In this document: one piece after another, positions 1 to 7,824 of the stretch
How the letters are laid out: every line of letters begins with the position of its first letter
Numbering within the stretch: the stretch's first letter is position 1
Assembly (NCBI GenBank): GCA_963807865.1
Contig: CAWEDK010000026.1
Coordinates: 62,001-126,000 of the forward strand
Origin: VAZQ01 sp963807865
GTDB taxonomy: Bacteria > Pseudomonadota > Alphaproteobacteria > Rhizobiales > Xanthobacteraceae
Direction of reading: 5' to 3'
DNA length: 64,000 nt
The notes under the pieces: model-generated
The model's database searches: none
Told to the model about the DNA's origin: nothing
What the model saw: only the letters and a program-made list of their open reading frames with translations
Position numbers and translations under genes: made by a program

Positions 1-1
1 A

Positions 2-1333
2 GCCATCATTGCGGTGGCGGTGTTCTTCATCGTCATCGGATTGTTCTGGTGGATCGACCATTTCCGTATCGGGCGCAGCATTGCGCTGGCCGGGTTTGCC
101 GCGTGCTTCGTCGCCGTCAGCAGCATTTCGCTCGCATTCCCGATGCTGGAGTGGGAGGCGTTTGTCGGCAACGCCCACGTATCCAAGTTCGTTCGCTCCG
201 GTATCGTCGCTGTCTCGGAGCTGCTGCAGCACGGCTACATCGATGCCGGCCAGTCGATCACCGAACGCCTCAAGACCGTACCGAACGCGACGTGTACGCC
301 CGCCAGCAAGCCACCGCACATCATCCTCGTTCACGACGAATCGAGCTTCGACTTGCGGGCCGCGCCGGGTGTCCGGGTCCCAGAGGGGTATGGCGGGCAT
401 TTCCAGTCATTCGACGGCAAGTCGCGCCACTTCCTCACCGAGGGGACTGGCGGGCCGAGCTGGTTCACCGAGTACAACGTCCTGTCCGGGCTGTCCGCGC
501 GCTCGTTCGGCCGGCTTGCCTACTACGTGACCCACATCGCGGCCGGGCGCGTCGAACGCGGACTGCCGCGTGCGCTGCGCCGCTGCGGCTATCGCACATT
601 CTCGATCTATCCGGCGTCGGGCGCCTTCATGAGCGCCAAGGCATTCCAGACCACCGCCGGCGTCGACAAGTTCGTCGACCAGCGCGCGCTCGGCACCAAT
701 CGCGTCGAGCCCGACCAGTTCTATTACGACGCGTCCCTGCGGATCATCGAGCGCGAGCGCGCCCACGGCCCGATGTTCATGTTCGTCTATCTGGCGCAGA
801 ACCACTATCCTTGGAACTATCGCTGGCGGCCAGACCTGCTGCCCGGGTGGAAGGATCCGGGCAACGATTCGCTCGTCGACGAATATCTGCGGCGGCAGGA
901 AATGAGCTTCCGCGACTATGCGGCATTGCTCGATCGACTGAAGCGCGACTTCCCGGGCGAGTCCTTCCTGCTGGTGCGCTACGGCGACCATCAGCCGGAC
1001 TTTTCCGTCAATCTGTTCGAGCCTTCGATCGACGCGGGCGAGCTCGCGCACCGTCTGGTCACTTACGACCCGCGCTACTACACCACCTATTACGCGATCG
1101 ACGCGGTCAACTTCCGGCCAGTGAACCTGACCTCGGCGCTCGACACTATCGAAGGCCCCTATCTGCCGCTGATCGTGCAGGAGGCTGCCGGGCTGCCCCT
1201 CGATCCGTCCTTCGTCGAGCAGAAGCGCATCCTGGAGCGGTGCAATGGGCTGTTCTACGGCTGCGCCGATGGGGCGGAGGCGCGCCGCTTTAACCGGCTG
1301 CTGATCGATGCGGGCCTCATCAAAGGGCTATGA
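2..1333 (+). CDS. Sulfatase-like / LTA-synthase-type membrane hydrolase (5' partial)
   Basis: The frame is open to the left edge, so the true start lies outside the window; 443 codons are visible. The beginning is hydrophobic, with two probable membrane segments, followed by a soluble domain of the alkaline phosphatase/sulfatase superfamily. Visible motifs are HIILVHDESSFDL, where a metal-binding acidic residue and nucleophile region are expected, and YGDHQPDF near residue 325, the usual C-terminal metal-binding Asp-His of this family. Relatives include lipoteichoic-acid synthase-like and phosphoethanolamine transferase-like enzymes that modify envelope glycans or lipids on the periplasmic side. 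The substrate cannot be told. It converges with the next gene, 35 bp away. Confidence 0.72.
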   Translation, partial: AIIAVAVFFIVIGLFWWIDHFRIGRSIALAGFAACFVAVSSISLAFPMLEWEAFVGNAHVSKFVRSGIVAVSELLQHGYIDAGQSITERLKTVPNATCTPASKPPHIILVHDESSFDLRAAPGVRVPEGYGGHFQSFDGKSRHFLTEGTGGPSWFTEYNVLSGLSARSFGRLAYYVTHIAAGRVERGLPRALRRCGYRTFSIYPASGAFMSAKAFQTTAGVDKFVDQRALGTNRVEPDQFYYDASLRIIERERAHGPMFMFVYLAQNHYPWNYRWRPDLLPGWKDPGNDSLVDEYLRRQEMSFRDYAALLDRLKRDFPGESFLLVRYGDHQPDFSVNLFEPSIDAGELAHRLVTYDPRYYTTYYAIDAVNFRPVNLTSALDTIEGPYLPLIVQEAAGLPLDPSFVEQKRILERCNGLFYGCADGAEARRFNRLLIDAGLIKGL

Positions 1334-1368
1334 CCGCGCCAGTCCGCGTACCAGTGTGCGCGTGTGGC

Positions 1369-1692
1369 TCAGCCATTGCCGAGCTTGAGGAATTCCCGGA
1401 TCGCCGTGGCCGATGCTTCGGCATCCTTCTTGTCGGCCGCCGGCAACGCCCACCCTTCGCCGGTCTGCATGACCAGCATGGTGTTGCAGACCTCGACGCC
1501 GGAGGCACGATCGACCGCGACATCGATGGTTGCGCCGGTTACGTCGGAGAGCGGATGCTCGGTCGGCTTGAGCGCCCACAAAAACAACTTGCGCTGCAAC
1601 GTTGCGCGGCCCGCCGCCTTGTCCAGCGTCAGTGTGGTAGAGCCTGAACGCAGCAGCAGCCGCTGCGGTGAATTTTCGACAATCTGGGCCAT
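1369..1692 (-). CDS. Conserved hypothetical protein, 107 aa
   Basis: A small soluble protein with no signal peptide or membrane segment. It starts MAQIVENSPQRLLLRSGS and has alternating hydrophobic strands, suggesting a mostly beta fold. Codon use matches the neighbours and the frame is clean. I do not recognise the family. It stands alone, convergent with the sulfatase-like gene, and no function is proposed. Confidence 0.6.
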   Translation of the reverse strand: MAQIVENSPQRLLLRSGSTTLTLDKAAGRATLQRKLFLWALKPTEHPLSDVTGATIDVAVDRASGVEVCNTMLVMQTGEGWALPAADKKDAEASATAIREFLKLGNG

Positions 1693-1836
1693 GAGCCGCC
1701 CGCTAGCCGTTTTGCAATGCGGGCAATTTACACCGGCGCTCGGTTCCTGTCACGGCCCGGGCCGGGCGACGGAAATCGCGGCCCCGTTGGAAAGTTCGTA
1801 TGGTGGGACAAGAACTTGGGAGAGATTGGGCCGATT

Positions 1837-2253
1837 CTAACGGCCCGTCTCGGCCGCCCTCCGGCCGCGCAGCATGGCATCGAGGCTCCACGGCCCGCCG
1901 CCGGCGAACGCGATATAGAGGAAAATGAAACAGTAGAGGATTGAGGCGTCGCCGCGGTTGAGGATGGGAAAGAAACTGTTCGGCGCATGGCTGATGAAAT
2001 ACGCGAACGCCATCTCGCCCGACATGACAAAGGCGGCGCACCGGGTGAACAGGCCGACCGTGAGCAGAATCCCGCCCACCAGTTCGATCGCGCCGGCAAA
2101 CCAGTACATCGAGAATAGCGCCGGAGAGGGCATCGGCGAGGGCCAGCCGAACAGGCGCGATGTGCCATGCTCGAGAAAGAGCAGGGCGGCCACGATGCGT
2201 ACGATGCTCAGCACATACGGCGCGTAGCGTTCGGCAGTTTCCTGGATGTTCAA
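1837..2253 (-). CDS. DoxX family membrane protein
   Basis: 138 residues with four predicted membrane helices. It has the DoxX layout: an early LFLEHG stretch, a second helix with the ELVGGILLTVGLFTR pattern, then two more hydrophobic segments. DoxX proteins are small inner-membrane proteins linked variously to quinone/thiosulfate oxidation and redox homeostasis; the role in this organism is unknown. It stands alone on the minus strand. The start ATG is followed directly by a short amphipathic N-terminus typical of the family. Confidence 0.85.
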   Translation of the reverse strand: MNIQETAERYAPYVLSIVRIVAALLFLEHGTSRLFGWPSPMPSPALFSMYWFAGAIELVGGILLTVGLFTRCAAFVMSGEMAFAYFISHAPNSFFPILNRGDASILYCFIFLYIAFAGGGPWSLDAMLRGRRAAETGR

Positions 2254-2475
2254 GTGCGGTTCCCCCCGATGTGGTCCGGCCTTCTATCCCAACCGCGCCG
2301 CCGCCCCGATCACAATCGGCTGAATGCCTAGCAGAATACCTCTAAGCCTAACAGGACAGAGCGAATGGCGGGATTTGGTCGCCAACGGCAGGCGATTATT
2401 CAGGGTGATCTCTGGAGCCCCTCCAGACTTCTCCCAGAGTCTGCAGTTGCCTCTTTTCTATCGCAGTTCTTGCAC

Positions 2476-2481
2476 TATAAT
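2476..2481 (+). promoter_or_regulatory. Candidate -10 element for the small secreted protein gene
   Basis: A perfect TATAAT lies 65 bp before the start codon at 2546. No good -35 is seen at 16-18 bp; a TTGCCT lies too far upstream. Transcription from here would give a leader of about 58 nt ending in an AGGAGA ribosome-binding site at 2531-2536. The rest of 2254-2545 holds nothing else I can identify. Confidence 0.4.
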
Positions 2482-2545
2482 GCCGCATTGGGGTTGGGGC
2501 CCGCTCCCGACCTAGGCTGCCTTTTTCGATCAGGAGATACCTGCA

Positions 2546-2794
2546 ATGAAGCGTCTGACGCTCGCCCTGGGAGCATTCGTTCTGGCTCTCACCGCAAATG
2601 CCCCGTCTGCCTCCGCGCTCTACCAGCCCCCATGGGTCGTGGTTCAGTGGACCAATGGTGACTGCAAAGTCTGGCGCAACGACTTCAACGCCCCGCTCGG
2701 CGGTGGCTGGAGGTCGGTGGCCTTCGCGAAATCCTACGATGTCGCGTGGGGTAAGCTTCGTGGGCTGCAAGCCAAGCGCAAGTGCAACCTCTGA
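2546..2794 (+). CDS. Small secreted protein of unknown function, 82 aa
   Basis: It begins MKRLTLALGAFVLALTANAP, a clear Sec signal peptide with probable cleavage after ASA, leaving a mature protein of about 58 residues. The mature part is rich in Trp (about five) and has two Cys, which could form a disulfide in the periplasm. A strong ribosome-binding site, a TATAAT box upstream and a strong terminator directly downstream all support a real single-gene unit. No family is recognised. Confidence 0.7.
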   Translation: MKRLTLALGAFVLALTANAPSASALYQPPWVVVQWTNGDCKVWRNDFNAPLGGGWRSVAFAKSYDVAWGKLRGLQAKRKCNL

Positions 2795-2820
2795 TCCGCC
2801 TCGCGCTTCACGAATACGAT

Positions 2821-2852
2821 TTCGCCCGGCTTCTGCCGGGCGAAATTTTTTC
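2821..2852 (+). terminator. Rho-independent terminator
   Basis: A perfect 10-bp stem (2821-2830 with 2835-2844) around a TTCT loop is followed by a run of seven T. It lies 27 bp after the stop codon of the small secreted protein gene and before the convergent creA gene. Confidence 0.85.
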
Positions 2853-2875
2853 CGGCCGGGCTTCCGGCGGGGCGG

Positions 2876-3403
2876 CTACTTCTCCAGGAAGTCGGCACAG
2901 CGCTCCACCTGAGCCGCCGCGCCCCAGGGCATGATCGGCACCGACGAGGTCGAGTTCTTCGGCGATCCTTCGATCAGGCGGTCCGAGTAGACCATGTAGA
3001 CCAGCACATTGCGCTTGGCGTCGCAGCCGCGGACGATTTGCATCTTCTTGAAGAACATCGAGCGGCGCTGACGGAACATGTCTTCGCCCTGCGCGAACTT
3101 GGCCTTGAAGTGGATCGGCCCGACCTGGCGGCAGGCCAGCGAGATGTCCGACACCTCCTCGGCCACGCCGATCCAGCCCTTGAAGCCGCCTTTCTCCGGC
3201 ACCGTGAAATGGCATGCCACGCCCTCGACCTCCGGGTCGTCGAGGCCGTAGGTGGCGAGCTTGTCGTTCGGCGTGAGCCATTTGAACACTGTCGAGCGTT
3301 TGAAGATCAGGTCCGGCTCGTCGGCCGCTTGCGCGGGCACAGTCCCGATCGCCAGGGCGGACGCGATGAGAAAGCCCGCGGATAGGCGGCAGAAGGTGGT
3401 CAT
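2876..3403 (-). CDS. creA: CreA family periplasmic protein
   Basis: 175 residues. A Sec signal (MTTFCRLSAGFLIASALAIG) ending near AQA is followed by the CreA domain. Recognisable family blocks are the FKRSTVFKWLT region, the VEGVACHF segment and the CDAKRNVLVYMVYSD segment. CreA is an uncharacterised, widely conserved periplasmic protein with conserved cysteines. An earlier in-frame ATG at 3424 exists, but 3403 gives the signal peptide directly and follows a GGAG-like site. It is a single gene convergent with the small secreted protein gene. Confidence 0.88.
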   Translation of the reverse strand: MTTFCRLSAGFLIASALAIGTVPAQAADEPDLIFKRSTVFKWLTPNDKLATYGLDDPEVEGVACHFTVPEKGGFKGWIGVAEEVSDISLACRQVGPIHFKAKFAQGEDMFRQRRSMFFKKMQIVRGCDAKRNVLVYMVYSDRLIEGSPKNSTSSVPIMPWGAAAQVERCADFLEK

Positions 3404-3483
3404 GGGGCGCTCCTCGGATTGCAATTGCCGATGTCCTATGTAGGAATCGCCCGCAGGAAAAGAAGAAGCTGTCAGGGGTCCGC

Positions 3484-4059
3484 GTGGCGCGCGTGAAGAT
3501 GATCAAGCCGGAGGAGGCCGACGCGGCGACGCGCGAGGTCTATGACGGTGTGATCAAGCAGTGGGGCCGGATCAGCAACTTCTCGCAGGTGCTGGCGCAT
3601 CAGCCGGCCGCGCTTGCGGGCTGGATGCTGCCCAATCAGAGCATCCGGCTCGACAACCTGAAGAGCGACCCGGATTACGTGAAGATCCAGCAGCTCGTCA
3701 TCATCAAGACTTCGGCGCTCAACCAGAGTGCCTACTGCATGTCGCACAACGTCCCGCTCGGCCGGAAGATCGGGCTGACGGACGCGCAAATCGCGGCCGC
3801 GCACGGCGACGATTATATGCAGTCTCCGGATCTCGACGACCGCCAGAAGGCGGCGATCCGCTGGGCGGACGCCGTCACGAAGATGACGGCGCGCGACGAC
3901 GAAGAGGCGTTCGCGGCGATGCGCGAGCATTTCACCGAGAAGCAGATCGTCGAGCTCACTGTTTTCTGCGGGATGTGGAACTATTCGAACCGGTTGTGCG
4001 AAGCGCTGCACGTCGACCTCGAGCGCCCCGACAAGCGCATCGAGTTTCAGCGGAAGTAG
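3484..4059 (+). CDS. Carboxymuconolactone decarboxylase (AhpD-like) family protein
   Basis: 191 residues with a GTG start five bases after an AGGGG site. The helical CMD/AhpD fold is recognised by the block SALNQSAYCMSHNVPLG at about residues 78-94. The usual CxxC redox pair is reduced to one Cys with His three residues later, as in many peroxidase-related members. The later segment DDRQKAAIRWADAVTKM is also typical. Such proteins are thiol-dependent peroxidases or decarboxylases; the substrate is unknown. The GFA gene follows 53 bp later and may be co-transcribed. Confidence 0.85.
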   Translation: MARVKMIKPEEADAATREVYDGVIKQWGRISNFSQVLAHQPAALAGWMLPNQSIRLDNLKSDPDYVKIQQLVIIKTSALNQSAYCMSHNVPLGRKIGLTDAQIAAAHGDDYMQSPDLDDRQKAAIRWADAVTKMTARDDEEAFAAMREHFTEKQIVELTVFCGMWNYSNRLCEALHVDLERPDKRIEFQRK

Positions 4060-4112
4060 TCCTGCGGCGCCCTGGCGCCCATGAACGCGCGCGCCCGAAC
4101 CAGGAGGCCATC

Positions 4113-4472
4113 ATGGCGGACATCAAGAACTACAGCGGCGGCTGCCATTGCGGGCAGGTGCGCTTCGACGTGACCGCGGACCTCTCGTCGGTCACGCAGT
4201 GCAACTGCTCGATCTGTCAGAAGCGCGGCGCGCTGTGGACCTTCGTGACCAGCGAGAATTTTGCACTGCGGGCGGGCGCCGACGATTTGCGCGACTACCA
4301 GTTCGGCAGGCGCACCATCCACCACCTGTTCTGTCCGCAGTGCGGGGTCGGGTCGTTTTCGCGCGGGCAGGCGCCGAGCGGCGCCGAAATGGTGGCGGTC
4401 AATGTCCGCTGCCTGGACGATATCGATGTCACCACGCTCGTCATCACGCCGTTCGACGGGCGCAGCCTGTAG
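4113..4472 (+). CDS. GFA family protein (glutathione-dependent formaldehyde-activating-like)
   Basis: 119 residues with a full AGGAGG five bases before the ATG at 4113. The zinc ligands of the GFA/CENP-V fold are all present: GCHCG near residue 11, CNCSIC near 32 and FCPQCG near 74. The family takes its name from enzymes proposed to speed up S-hydroxymethylglutathione formation, but most members have no tested activity. It lies in a likely operon with the CMD-like gene upstream and a 44-aa gene downstream. Confidence 0.9.
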   Translation: MADIKNYSGGCHCGQVRFDVTADLSSVTQCNCSICQKRGALWTFVTSENFALRAGADDLRDYQFGRRTIHHLFCPQCGVGSFSRGQAPSGAEMVAVNVRCLDDIDVTTLVITPFDGRSL

Positions 4473-4543
4473 CGCTCCATCGGCCGTGCGGGATGCTCGC
4501 AGGAGCGTAACCGGGAGATCGATTCTAGGAGGAGAGGACCGTC

Positions 4544-4678
4544 ATGAATCCCAGGATGGTGCTGTTGGCGGCGGTCCTCGCTGCGCTGGCGGTCGCGGTT
4601 TACATCCAGCAGACCTATCAGCCACACCCCGAACTCAACTACGACCCGCGTGGCGGCTCGCGTACCGTACGGGACTGA
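4544..4678 (+). CDS. Small membrane or secreted protein, 44 aa
   Basis: This short gene follows a strong purine-rich site (AGGAGGAGAGG at 4527-4537) at ideal spacing. The product starts MNPRMVLLAAVLAALAVAVY, one hydrophobic helix, then a short polar tail ending GGSRTVRD. It could be a single-pass membrane peptide or an uncleaved signal anchor. It sits 71 bp after the GFA gene in the same direction. Function unknown. Confidence 0.55.
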   Translation: MNPRMVLLAAVLAALAVAVYIQQTYQPHPELNYDPRGGSRTVRD

Positions 4679-4740
4679 CGATTTACCCCGCCAGGTCAGC
4701 CCCGCATCTCGTCGCGCGAGATTTTCTCCGAACGGATATC

Positions 4741-4814
4741 CTAGTGCCCCGAACGCGAAGTTCGCGAACGGGGGTGCCGCACAAATGATGCGAACTTTGG
4801 AATCGGACCACTAG
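4741..4814. repeat. CTAG-bounded palindromic intergenic element, copy 1 (74 bp)
   Basis: Bounded by CTAG at both ends with imperfect inverted arms of about 25 bp. Its reverse complement aligns nearly end to end with the element at 15538-15614: same centre, same arm on one side. The other arm matches the arms of the element at 15629-15705. The length and the CTAG ends suggest a non-autonomous miniature element. Confidence 0.7.
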
Positions 4815-4949
4815 TTGGCTGATTTTCGCCCGATGAAGCGCTCGCCTGATTTTGATAAAGCTTAGGGTTGCCGGGATTGCGGCATCCGGCATTGTGTCGA
4901 TCGACGGCCCGGCGTGGCTTGCCTCGGCGGCCGGTGCAGGAGGGTCGAG

Positions 4950-5255
4950 ATGACCAAAACCCTCGTCAAACCGCAAACAGAGACGCGGACCAAAACCAAG
5001 CGGCCCCCGCTCTACAAGGTGATCCTGATCAACGACGACTACACGCCGCGCGAGTTCGTCGTGCTGGTGCTGAAGGCGGTATTCCGTATGAACGCGGAGC
5101 GTGCCTACCACGTCATGATGACGGCGCACCGGCGCGGGGTCTGCGTGATCGCGGTCTATACCCAGGACGTTGCCGAGACCAAGGCGAAGGAAGCGACGGA
5201 ACTGGGGAAGAGCCAAGGCTACCCGCTGTACTTCACGACCGAGCCGGAGGAGTAA
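4950..5255 (+). CDS. clpS: ATP-dependent Clp protease adaptor ClpS
   Basis: 101 residues; the start at 4950 follows AGGAGG. After a basic, disordered N-terminal tail of about 20 residues comes the ClpS core: YKVILINDDYTPREFVV, then the helix LKAVFRMNAERAYHVMM and the motif HRRGVCVIAVYTQDVAETK. ClpS binds ClpA and delivers N-degron substrates with a bulky N-terminal residue to ClpAP. The core resembles the ClpS2-type paralogue of alphaproteobacteria, and no clpA is adjacent here. The aat gene at 18.9 kb encodes the transferase that makes such N-degrons. Confidence 0.93.
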   Translation: MTKTLVKPQTETRTKTKRPPLYKVILINDDYTPREFVVLVLKAVFRMNAERAYHVMMTAHRRGVCVIAVYTQDVAETKAKEATELGKSQGYPLYFTTEPEE

Positions 5256-5353
5256 CGGCCCGCGCGAAGCGGCGCGTCCGCAAGGCGCTTCGCCAACCGA
5301 CCCGGGTCGTTCGAGAGTGCGCACGCGATCGCCAGCGTGCAAACGACATCTAT

Positions 5354-5920
5354 TTACTGGCCACGTAACACCGCTAGCGCGGCGGCGAGATCGGCAACCG
5401 CATGGTGCGCCGGCGCGTCAGGCGCAGCGACATCCGGCCCGACCAGGATGCGCAAGCCGACGCCGGCGGCGGCCGCAGCCACGATGTCGCTCAAGGCGTC
5501 GCCGACCATCGCCGACGCCGGCAGGTCGAGACCGAGATCGGCGGCGGCCTGCAGGATCATGCCGGGCCTGGGCTTGCGCCAGGGATGGTCCAGCCGGTAG
5601 GCGCCGAGCCCGAACTCCGGGTGATACGGGCAGTGATAGACCCTGGCGATCGGCGCCCGTTCGGCGGCGAAGCGCTCGCACATCCAGCGGGTGAGGTCCT
5701 GAAACGCGGCCTCGTCGAAAAGCCCGCGTCCAATGCCGGCCTGGTTGGTGACCACCACGACCGGCCAGCCCACGGCGGCGGCATGGCGCGTCAGATCGAA
5801 AATGCCCGGGACGAACTCGAACTGCTCGCGCCGGTGGACGTAGCCGTGGTCGACGTTGATGATGCCGTCGCGGTCGAGGAACAGCGCCGGCCGCGGCGGG
5901 GTGTTGGCTGAGCCCGACAT
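5354..5920 (-). CDS. gmhB: HAD-IIIA phosphatase, D-glycero-manno-heptose 1,7-bisphosphate 7-phosphatase-like (GmhB)
   Basis: 188 residues of the HAD superfamily. Motif I is FLDRDGIINVDHGYV with the nucleophile Asp, motif II is VVTNQAGIGRG, the Lys motif is WRKPRPGM and motif III is VGDALSDI. GmhB removes the 7-phosphate during ADP-heptose synthesis for lipopolysaccharide. The zinc loop is only half present: CPYHPE supplies Cys and His, but the CxC pair expected before RKP is replaced by DHPW. It may therefore be zinc-free, or a related histidinol-phosphate phosphatase-type member. It is a single gene and no other heptose gene is nearby. Confidence 0.85.
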   Translation of the reverse strand: MSGSANTPPRPALFLDRDGIINVDHGYVHRREQFEFVPGIFDLTRHAAAVGWPVVVVTNQAGIGRGLFDEAAFQDLTRWMCERFAAERAPIARVYHCPYHPEFGLGAYRLDHPWRKPRPGMILQAAADLGLDLPASAMVGDALSDIVAAAAAGVGLRILVGPDVAAPDAPAHHAVADLAAALAVLRGQ

Positions 5921-6124
5921 TCCGTCTGATCTATCCGCCTACTTGCCTTGCAGCGCCGAGTTATACGCGATCAGGGCCAGAATGCGCACCCGCGTTGCCG
6001 CGTCGGCGATCTTCTCCGAGGCGAGCGTACCGGGCGTCCGGTCACGTTCGCGTCCGGCTGTCAGGCTTGATTATCCCGCCGCCGCGCCCGATATGAACGC
6101 GCATCGCCGCTCGGAGGGCCGCCT

Positions 6125-6562
6125 GTGACCGCCATTCAATTCCTGCTCAATCTGCTCTGGATCGTGCTGGGCGGTTTCGGCATGGCGCTCGGCTGGGTGA
6201 TCGCCGCCATCATCATGGCCATCACCATCATCGGCATTCCCTGGGCGCGCGCCTCCTTCAACATCGCGCGCTACGCCCTGCTGCCGTTCGGCTACAAGGC
6301 GGTGTCGCGGGACGAATATCTCGGGCAGGAGAACATCGGCACCGGGCCGCTCGGCATTATCGGCAACATCATCTGGTTCATCCTGGCGGGCTGGTGGCTG
6401 GCGCTCGGTCATCTGGTGATTGCCATCCTGCTGGCGATCACCATCATCGGCATCCCGTTCGCCTGGGCGCATTTCAAGCTCGCCGCGCTCGCGCTGTGGC
6501 CGATCGGCAAGACCATCGTGCCGAACGATTTTACCCCGTTGCCCTATCCGCGGCGCGACTGA
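6125..6562 (+). CDS. yccF: YccF domain membrane protein
   Basis: 145 residues; GTG start. Two tandem YccF repeats are visible, each ending in an ITIIGIP motif (about residues 33-40 and 103-110), with three to four hydrophobic helices. YccF proteins are small inner-membrane proteins of unknown role. The gene stands alone; the 204 bp before it show no recognisable feature. It converges with the zinc-ribbon gene, 50 bp away. Confidence 0.85.
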   Translation: MTAIQFLLNLLWIVLGGFGMALGWVIAAIIMAITIIGIPWARASFNIARYALLPFGYKAVSRDEYLGQENIGTGPLGIIGNIIWFILAGWWLALGHLVIAILLAITIIGIPFAWAHFKLAALALWPIGKTIVPNDFTPLPYPRRD

Positions 6563-6612
6563 GCGGGATTGCGTTCGTCGCGGCGTCCGCCCGAGGGCCG
6601 CTGCGCGCTGGC

Positions 6613-6864
6613 TCAGGCGGCCGCGCGTTCCTTGCCGTACTTGTCGACCTTGCAGCCGCAGCTCGGGCAGGTCCAGCCGCCCCACATCGCCTCGCCCTTC
6701 GACGACGGCTTGCGGATCATCGGCAGAGCCGTTCCGCAGCGCGGACATTTTGCCTTGAGCCTGCCGAGCCCGAAGCGGCCCTCTGTCTTGGTCTGCTGCC
6801 AGGTGAAGGCGCCGCCGGCGCCGATCGCCACGATAATGAGGACGATGAGCACGACGAAGTCCAT
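6613..6864 (-). CDS. Membrane-anchored zinc-ribbon protein, 83 aa
   Basis: The start at 6864 gives an N-terminal membrane helix (MDFVVLIVLIIVAIGAGGAF) and a cytosolic zinc ribbon with two CxxC pairs, CPRCG and CPSCG, about 26 residues apart. A run of frame before this start lacks protein-like composition and was excluded. The function is unknown; such short anchored ribbons may act in metal sensing or protein binding. Confidence 0.7.
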   Translation of the reverse strand: MDFVVLIVLIIVAIGAGGAFTWQQTKTEGRFGLGRLKAKCPRCGTALPMIRKPSSKGEAMWGGWTCPSCGCKVDKYGKERAAA

Positions 6865-7073
6865 CGCTCGTCTCCCTGGATGCCCGCAGGCAGCGAAAGC
6901 GTAGCGTGCCGCGAGTGCCCGCGCCAGTCGGTGTCGCGTAGCCCCGCGCCGACCGAGAAAGGGCAGGGCAGCGTGTCGTAGGGCGCAATCGCGAACAGGA
7001 CCGCGCGCCGACATCACGAGCGATTGCCGCAATGCGCTACGCTTACTGCACCTCCGGGCTGCGATTCTAGATA

Positions 7074-7604
7074 TTACACCCGCGGCGGCGGCAGCTTGGG
7101 ATCGAGCACCTTGCGAGCGCTTTCCGCCCCCATCACCGGCAGGCCCTTCGGATCAAGCAATCCGAGCTGCACCAGCACGCTCGCCTGATCCCAATAGATG
7201 TGCTCGTGCGAGATCTTGCCGTCCTTGAAGCCGACGATGACCGCGAAGGCCACCTCGACCCGCTTTCCGGTCGGCGCAAGGTCCGGCAGCATCCATTCGA
7301 TCGGCGCCGTGTGGGTGAAGCTGATCACCAGTTCATCCACCACCTGGTCGTTGCCGATCGTGCGCGACACCGGCGTCATGGTCACGTCCGGCGGGAAGAA
7401 TTTGCCGACCAGGCGGTCGCGGTAGAACGCACGCACGCCGTCACGGCCGACCCCGCCGACGCCCGACGGCACGTTGTGCAGGTGCGGCTCGTCCGTCATC
7501 GTGTTCAAGGTGGTATCGAGATCGCCGGCGAGCTCGGCTTCGACGTGCCGCTCGAACAGGGCGATCATCGCTTGCTGGCGCGGGGTGAGGGCGTCGGCGT
7601 CCAT
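7074..7604 (-). CDS. SnoaL-like / NTF2-like family protein
   Basis: 176 residues with the cone-shaped NTF2-like fold pattern: an N-terminal helix (QQAMIALFERHVEAELAGDL), the VGRDGVRAFYRDRLVG helix, and strands ending in DGKISHEHIYWDQASVLVQLG. The SHEHIYWD block is typical of SnoaL-type and ester cyclase-like proteins. No substrate can be assigned. It is a single gene, divergent from the cupin gene with about 220 bp between that show nothing clear. Confidence 0.8.
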   Translation of the reverse strand: MDADALTPRQQAMIALFERHVEAELAGDLDTTLNTMTDEPHLHNVPSGVGGVGRDGVRAFYRDRLVGKFFPPDVTMTPVSRTIGNDQVVDELVISFTHTAPIEWMLPDLAPTGKRVEVAFAVIVGFKDGKISHEHIYWDQASVLVQLGLLDPKGLPVMGAESARKVLDPKLPPPRV

Positions 7605-7824
7605 GGGCGGCTCCTGTTCGAGGGAGGCGGGTTCCGCGCAGCGAAATATGCCCGACGGTCGTTACCGCGGGGTTTCTGCAGCACGCGACGCGCCAGCAGG
7701 TTGAGCATGGCAGGCTCGGCGCTTCGCGCCTGGAGCTTGTCGGGCGCAACGGCGGCAAAGCGTATTGCGCCCTGCTACGACTGGACTACGCTCGCGCCTC
7801 AATGACAAAACCAGGGAGGCATCC

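Noticed and set aside
6865..7032. N-terminal extension of the zinc-ribbon protein to 7032
   Set aside because: The added 56 residues are Arg/Ala-rich and would bury the membrane helix; the start at 6864 gives a normal anchor.
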